Shown: in pieces, positions 59,746 through 64,000 of the stretch
Position numbering within the stretch: the stretch's first letter is position 1
Layout: every line of letters starts with the position of its first letter
Origin: SSSZ01 sp036732025
Lineage (GTDB): Bacteria > Pseudomonadota > Gammaproteobacteria > Burkholderiales > Rhodocyclaceae
Length of the DNA: 64,000 nucleotides
Direction of reading: 5' to 3'
NCBI GenBank assembly: GCA_036732025.1
Contig: DAINDE010000004.1
Coordinates: 55,995 to 119,994, forward strand
Translations under genes and position numbers: made by a program
Notes under the pieces: model-generated
Seen by the model: only the letters and a program-made list of their open reading frames with translations
Told to the model about the DNA's origin: nothing
Database searches by the model: none

Positions 59746-60117
59746 ATGGAAAACTACTTTCCAATCCTGATGTTCGTCCTGGTGGGGGTCGCCATCGGCG
59801 TTCTGCCCATCGCCATGGGTTATCTGTTGGCGCCCAACAGGCCCGATCCCGAAAAGCTCTCGCCCTACGAGTGCGGTTTCGAAGCTTTCGAGGATGCGCG
59901 CATGAAGTTCGATGTGCGCTACTACCTGATCGCCATCCTCTTCATCCTTTTCGATCTGGAAATCGCCTTCCTCTTCCCCTGGGCGACGGTTTTCAAGGAC
60001 ATCGTCGCCACCGAGAGCATCAAGCTCTTTGGTTTCGTCGAAATGCTGGTTTTCGTCGCCATCCTGGTTATTGGCTATGTCTACGCCTGGGCCAAGGGCG
60101 CGCTGGAATGGGAATAA
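59746..60117 (+). CDS. nuoA: NADH-quinone oxidoreductase subunit A
   Basis: NuoA is a membrane subunit of complex I at the peripheral/membrane arm junction. The 123-residue protein has three membrane helices and the conserved loop PYECGFEAFEDARMKFDVRYY with the redox-state-sensitive Cys. It starts the nuo operon, 8 bases before nuoB. Confidence 0.97.
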   Translation: MENYFPILMFVLVGVAIGVLPIAMGYLLAPNRPDPEKLSPYECGFEAFEDARMKFDVRYYLIAILFILFDLEIAFLFPWATVFKDIVATESIKLFGFVEMLVFVAILVIGYVYAWAKGALEWE

Positions 60118-60125
60118 GGTAGAGC

Positions 60126-60602
60126 ATGGCTATCGAAGGCATCCTCCAGGAAGGCTTTGTCACTACTACGGCTGACAAGCTGATCAACTACATGCGCACC
60201 GGCTCCCTGTGGCCGATGACGTTCGGTCTGGCCTGCTGCGCCGTGGAGATGATCCATGCCGGCTGTTCCCGTTACGACCTCGACCGCTTCGGCGTGGTGT
60301 TCCGCCCTAGTCCGCGCCAGTCTGACGTGATGATCGTCGCCGGTACCCTGACCAACAAGATGGCGCCGGCGCTCCGCAAGGTCTATGACCAGATGGCCGA
60401 GCCCCGCTGGGTGATCTCCATGGGTTCCTGCGCCAACGGCGGCGGCTATTACCATTATTCGTATTCGGTGGTGCGCGGCTGCGACCGCATCGTGCCGGTG
60501 GACATCTACGTTCCGGGCTGTCCGCCGACGGCCGAAGCGCTGCTCTACGGCATCATCCAGCTGCAGAACAAGATTCGCCGTACCAACACCATCGCCCGTT
60601 AA
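60126..60602 (+). CDS. nuoB: NADH-quinone oxidoreductase subunit B
   Basis: NuoB holds the terminal [4Fe-4S] cluster N2 near the quinone site. The 158-residue protein has the tandem cysteines in FGLACCAVEMIHAGCSRYD, and the later ones in VISMGSCANGGGYY and VPGCPPTAEALLYG. A frame of 23 residues follows the last motif, as expected. Confidence 0.98.
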   Translation: MAIEGILQEGFVTTTADKLINYMRTGSLWPMTFGLACCAVEMIHAGCSRYDLDRFGVVFRPSPRQSDVMIVAGTLTNKMAPALRKVYDQMAEPRWVISMGSCANGGGYYHYSYSVVRGCDRIVPVDIYVPGCPPTAEALLYGIIQLQNKIRRTNTIAR

Positions 60603-60621
60603 TTGCCAAGGCTGATTGATT

Positions 60622-61227
60622 ATGTCCGCCAAGCTGGAAACGCTTAGCCAGAATTTGCAGAAACACTTCGGCGACAAGCTCAAGTCGCTGAAGCTTGCCC
60701 TGGGCGAGGTGACCATCGAGGTCGCCGCCGCCGACTACCTCGGCATCATGAAAGCCCTGCGTGACGAGGCTGACCTCAAGTTCGAGGAGCTGATCGACCT
60801 CTGTGGCGTGGATTACTCGACCTACGGCGACGGTGCCTGGCAGGGCAAGCGTTTTGCCGCCGTCACCCATCTCCTGTCGGTGGCCAACAACTGGCGCCTG
60901 CGGGTGCGGGTCTTCGCCGAGGATGACGAGTTTCCCGCCGTCGATTCGGTGACCACCGTGTGGACCAGCGCCAACTGGTTCGAGCGCGAGGCCTTCGACC
61001 TATACGGCATCGCCTTCGTCGGTCACGACGACCTGCGCCGCATCCTCACCGACTACGGCTTCATCGGCCATCCGTTCCGCAAGGATTTCCCGATTTCGGG
61101 CAACGTCGAAATGCGCTACGACCCGGACCAGGCCCGTGTCATCTACCAGCCGGTCACCATCGAGCCGCGCGAGAACACCCCGCGCATCGTGCGCGAAGAC
61201 ACCTACGGGGACCCCGCCCATGGCTGA
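60622..61227 (+). CDS. nuoC: NADH-quinone oxidoreductase subunit C
   Basis: NuoC (30-kDa subunit) is a peripheral scaffold next to NuoD. The 201-residue protein shows the family region WFEREAFDLYGIAFVGHDDLRRILTDYGF (two parts) and HPFRKDFP. It is separate from nuoD, unlike the fused NuoCD of E. coli. Its stop overlaps nuoD by 8 bases. ATG 60622 was taken. Confidence 0.97.
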   Translation: MSAKLETLSQNLQKHFGDKLKSLKLALGEVTIEVAAADYLGIMKALRDEADLKFEELIDLCGVDYSTYGDGAWQGKRFAAVTHLLSVANNWRLRVRVFAEDDEFPAVDSVTTVWTSANWFEREAFDLYGIAFVGHDDLRRILTDYGFIGHPFRKDFPISGNVEMRYDPDQARVIYQPVTIEPRENTPRIVREDTYGDPAHG

Positions 61228-62473
61228 TATCCGCAATTTCACCCTCAACTTCGGCCCGCAGCACCCGGCGGCCCACGGCGTGTTGCGCCTGGTGCTGGAA
61301 CTGGATGGCGAAGTCGTCCAGCGCGCCGACCCGCACATCGGCCTCCTGCACCGCGCCACCGAGAAGCTGGCCGAAACCCGCACCTGGGTGCAGTCGGTGC
61401 CCTACATGGATCGTCTCGACTACGTGTCGATGATGTGCAACGAGCACGCCTACTGCCTGGCCACGGAAAAGCTCTTGGGCATCGAGGTGCCTGAGCGGGG
61501 AAAGTACATCCGCACCATGTTCGACGAGGTGACCCGGATCCTCAACCACCTGTTGTGGATCGGCTGTCACGCGCTGGACGTCGGCGCCATGACCATGGCC
61601 CTCTACACCTTCCGTGAGCGCGAAGACCTCATGGACGTCTATGAGGCCGTCTCCGGCGCCCGCCTGCACGCGGCCTACTACCGTCCGGGCGGCGTCTACC
61701 GCGACCTGCCGGACCGCATGCCGCAGTATCAGCCTTCCACCTGGACCAGCGCCAAGAAGGCCAAGGAACTGAACGAGAACCGCAGCGGTTCGCTGCTGGA
61801 TTTCCTCGAAGACTTCACCAACCGCTTCCCGACCTACCACAGCGAGTATCACACGCTCTTGACCGACAACCGGATCTGGAAGCAGCGCCTGGTCAACGTC
61901 GGCGTGGTTACGCCGGAGCGGGCCATGCAGATGGGCTTCACCGGCGCCATGCTGCGCGGTTCGGGCATCGCCTGGGACCTGCGCAAGAAGCAGCCCTACG
62001 CCGCCTACGACAAGGTCGATTTCGACGTGCCGGTGGGTGTCAATGGCGATTGCTACGACCGCTACCTGGTGCGGATGGAGGAAATGCTCCAGTCCAACCG
62101 CATCATCAAGCAGTGCATCGAGTGGCTGCGCAAGAACCCGGGACCGGTCATCACTGACAACCACAAGGTGGCGCCCCCCAGCCGTGAGGCCATGAAGTCC
62201 AACATGGAAGAACTGATCCACCACTTCAAGCTGTTCACCGAGGGCATCCACGTGCCGCCGGGCGAGGCCTACGCCGCCGTCGAGCACCCCAAGGGCGAGT
62301 TCGGCATCTACTTCATCTCCGACGGGGCCAACAAGCCTTACCGGATGAAGATCCGCGCCCCGGGCTATGCCCACCTGGCCGGCATGGACGAAATGTCCCG
62401 CGGCCACATGATTGCCGACGTCGTTACGATCATCGGCTCCCAGGATATCGTTTTTGGCGAGATCGACCGCTGA
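61220..62473 (+). CDS. nuoD: NADH-quinone oxidoreductase subunit D
   Basis: NuoD (49-kDa subunit) forms the quinone-binding pocket with NuoB. The 417-residue protein has FGPQHPAAHGVLRLVLELDGE near the start (read in two parts), the quinone-site Tyr in YMDRLDYVSMMCNEHAY, and ends GSQDIVFGEIDR. Length is normal for the unfused type. It overlaps nuoC (8 bases) and nuoE (1 base). Confidence 0.98.
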   Translation: MADIRNFTLNFGPQHPAAHGVLRLVLELDGEVVQRADPHIGLLHRATEKLAETRTWVQSVPYMDRLDYVSMMCNEHAYCLATEKLLGIEVPERGKYIRTMFDEVTRILNHLLWIGCHALDVGAMTMALYTFREREDLMDVYEAVSGARLHAAYYRPGGVYRDLPDRMPQYQPSTWTSAKKAKELNENRSGSLLDFLEDFTNRFPTYHSEYHTLLTDNRIWKQRLVNVGVVTPERAMQMGFTGAMLRGSGIAWDLRKKQPYAAYDKVDFDVPVGVNGDCYDRYLVRMEEMLQSNRIIKQCIEWLRKNPGPVITDNHKVAPPSREAMKSNMEELIHHFKLFTEGIHVPPGEAYAAVEHPKGEFGIYFISDGANKPYRMKIRAPGYAHLAGMDEMSRGHMIADVVTIIGSQDIVFGEIDR

Positions 62474-62946
62474 TGTTTGCCGCTGAAACCCTCCAGAAAT
62501 TCGCCCGCGAGGTCGCCAAGTACCCGGCCGACCAGAAGCAGTCGGCCGTCATGGCCTGCCTCGCCCACGCCCAGGAAGAGAAGGGCTGGCTGGCCCCCGA
62601 GACCATCGAGGCTGTCGCCCATTATCTCGGCATGCCGCCCATCGCGGCCTACGAGGTGGCTTCCTTCTACAACATGTACGACTTGAAGCCGGTGGGCAAG
62701 TACAAGATCACAGTCTGTACCAACCTGCCTTGCGCCCTGTCCGGTGGTTACCATGCCGCCGACTACGTCAAGCAGAAGCTCGGCATCGACTTTGGCGAAA
62801 CGACGGCCGACGGCAAATTCACCCTCAAGGAGGGCGAGTGCATGGGCGCCTGCGGCGACGCTCCGGTGATGATCGTCAATAACCGCTCCATGTGCAGCCA
62901 CATGTTGCCCGAGCAGATCGACAAGCTCCTCGAGGAGTGCAAATAA
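62473..62946 (+). CDS. nuoE: NADH-quinone oxidoreductase subunit E
   Basis: NuoE (24-kDa subunit) carries the [2Fe-2S] cluster N1a. The 157-residue protein has the cluster Cys pattern C-T-N-L-P-C and C-M-G-A-C-G (about 80-85 and 121-125) in a thioredoxin-like fold, after the helical N-terminal part with SAVMACLAHAQEEKGWL. The stop shares bases with the nuoF ATG (TAATG). Confidence 0.97.
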   Translation: MFAAETLQKFAREVAKYPADQKQSAVMACLAHAQEEKGWLAPETIEAVAHYLGMPPIAAYEVASFYNMYDLKPVGKYKITVCTNLPCALSGGYHAADYVKQKLGIDFGETTADGKFTLKEGECMGACGDAPVMIVNNRSMCSHMLPEQIDKLLEECK

Positions 62947-64000
62947 TGGCCATGCTCGGTTCGATCAACGGCGTCCTCATGGAAGGACTCGACGGCGACA
63001 ACACCTGGCGCCTCAAGGATTACGTGGCCCGCGGTGGCTACCAGCAGCTGAAGCGCATCCTGGAAACGAAGATGACCCAGGAAGACGTCATCAGCGAAGT
63101 CAAGAAATCCGTGCTGCGCGGCCGCGGTGGCGCCGGCTTCCCGACCGGCCTCAAGTGGTCCTTCATGCCCCGTTCCTTCCCGGGCGACAAGTACGTCGTC
63201 TGCAACACCGACGAGGGCGAGCCCGGTACCTTCAAGGATCGGGACATCATGCGCTACAACCCCCATTCGGTGATCGAGGGCATGGCCATCGCCGCCTACG
63301 CCATGGGCGCCAACCGGGGTTACAACTACGTCCACGGCGAAGTCTGGGCGGAATACAAGCGCTTCGAGGAAGCCCTGGACGAAGCCCGGGCTGCCGGCTT
63401 CATCGGCCAGAACATCCTCGGCTCCGGCTTCAATTTCGAGCTCTTCGCCCACCACGGCTATGGTGCCTACATCTGCGGCGAGGAAACCGCGCTGCTTGAG
63501 TCCATCGAAGGCAAGAAGGGTCAGCCCCGCTTCAAGCCGCCGTTCCCGGCCTCCTTCGGCCTCTACGGCAAGCCGACCACCATCAACAACACCGAAACCT
63601 TCGCCTCCATCCCCTTCATCCTGAAGATGGGTGGCGAGGAGTTCCTCAACCTGGGCAAACCCAACAACGGCGGCACCAAGCTGTTCTCCGTTTCCGGCCA
63701 CGTCAATCGCCCCGGCAATTACGAAATCCCCCTCGGCACCCCGTTCTCCACCCTTCTGGAGATGTGCGGCGGCATGCGCGGCGGACGCAAGATCAAGGCG
63801 GTCATTCCCGGCGGCTCGTCGGCCCCGGTCGTTCCCGGCGCCGTGATGATGGATTGCACCATGGACTACGACTCCATCAGCAAGGCCGGCTCCATGCTCG
63901 GTTCCGGTGCCGTCATCGTCATGGATGAGACGGTGTGCATGGTCAAGGCCCTGGAGCGGCTGTCCTTCTTCTACTACGAAGAATCCTGTGGCCAGTGCAC
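62946..64000 (+). CDS. nuoF: NADH-quinone oxidoreductase subunit F (truncated by window end)
   Basis: NuoF binds NADH, FMN and cluster N3. The 351 codons present include the NADH/FMN site GRGGAGFPTGLKWSFMP, CNTDEGEPGTFKDRDIM, YICGEETALLESIEG, and end at SCGQCT, the first part of the N3 cluster motif. The normal subunit is about 430 residues, so some 80 residues lie outside. ATG 62946 or ATG 62952 may start it. Confidence 0.97.
   Translation, partial: MAMLGSINGVLMEGLDGDNTWRLKDYVARGGYQQLKRILETKMTQEDVISEVKKSVLRGRGGAGFPTGLKWSFMPRSFPGDKYVVCNTDEGEPGTFKDRDIMRYNPHSVIEGMAIAAYAMGANRGYNYVHGEVWAEYKRFEEALDEARAAGFIGQNILGSGFNFELFAHHGYGAYICGEETALLESIEGKKGQPRFKPPFPASFGLYGKPTTINNTETFASIPFILKMGGEEFLNLGKPNNGGTKLFSVSGHVNRPGNYEIPLGTPFSTLLEMCGGMRGGRKIKAVIPGGSSAPVVPGAVMMDCTMDYDSISKAGSMLGSGAVIVMDETVCMVKALERLSFFYYEESCGQC

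Overview
The window is a gene-dense, GC-rich chromosomal segment from a betaproteobacterium. It most resembles the Rhodocyclales (Azospira/Dechloromonas/Azoarcus type). This rests on the housekeeping gene order (rlmE-ftsH-folP-glmM-tpiA-secG-tRNA-Leu-nuoABCDEF; carA-carB-greA; hrcA facing nadK-recN), on betaproteobacterial families (DUF3579, DUF2788, a CobD/CbiB-like protein) and on a full minor-pilin/PilY1 operon. The placement is inference; no rRNA is present. No phage, transposase, CRISPR array or plasmid signature is visible, and no gap between genes exceeds 300 bases.

Layout. 1-4.5 kb: end of a GGDEF gene, a small exported 11-residue-repeat protein, queG against tsaE-amiC, and a diguanylate cyclase on the minus strand. 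4.6-10.2 kb: ribF-ileS-lspA-fkpB-ispH. 10.3-17.3 kb (minus): type IV minor pilin operon pilE-fimT-pilV-pilW-pilX-pilY1. 17.4-19.3 kb: rpsT, a DUF3579 gene, a small unknown gene with its own promoter and palindrome, and an orphan ParA. 19.4-23.2 kb: argD, argF and argG, with a terminator-like leader before argD, a dispersed repeat before argF and a histone-H1-like tail on ArgG. 23.2-28.8 kb: DUF2788, ppnP, yajQ, a glutamine amidotransferase, a retropepsin-like protease, a Nudix hydrolase, a CobD/CbiB-like protein and a thiolase.

28.8-36.4 kb is the most distinctive part. A FIST sensor and a four-PAS GGDEF-EAL protein form one operon. Divergent from it is an operon of circularly permuted ATP-grasp, alpha-E protein and the proteasome-like peptidase Anbu. 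That operon has a near-consensus sigma-54 promoter and an upstream 14-bp-arm palindrome containing NtrC-like half-sites, suggesting nitrogen-controlled expression of a peptide ligase/peptidase system.

36.4-43.6 kb: trxC, hemH-hrcA, a cytoplasmic parvulin, nadK-recN, and fur with a GDT1-type Mn2+ transporter. 43.7-52.7 kb: bamE-dapB, a hybrid histidine kinase, carAB-greA. 52.7-64 kb: a DUF4149 protein, yhbY, rlmE, ftsH, folP-glmM, tpiA-secG, tRNA-Leu(GAG) and the start of the NADH dehydrogenase operon, ending inside nuoF.
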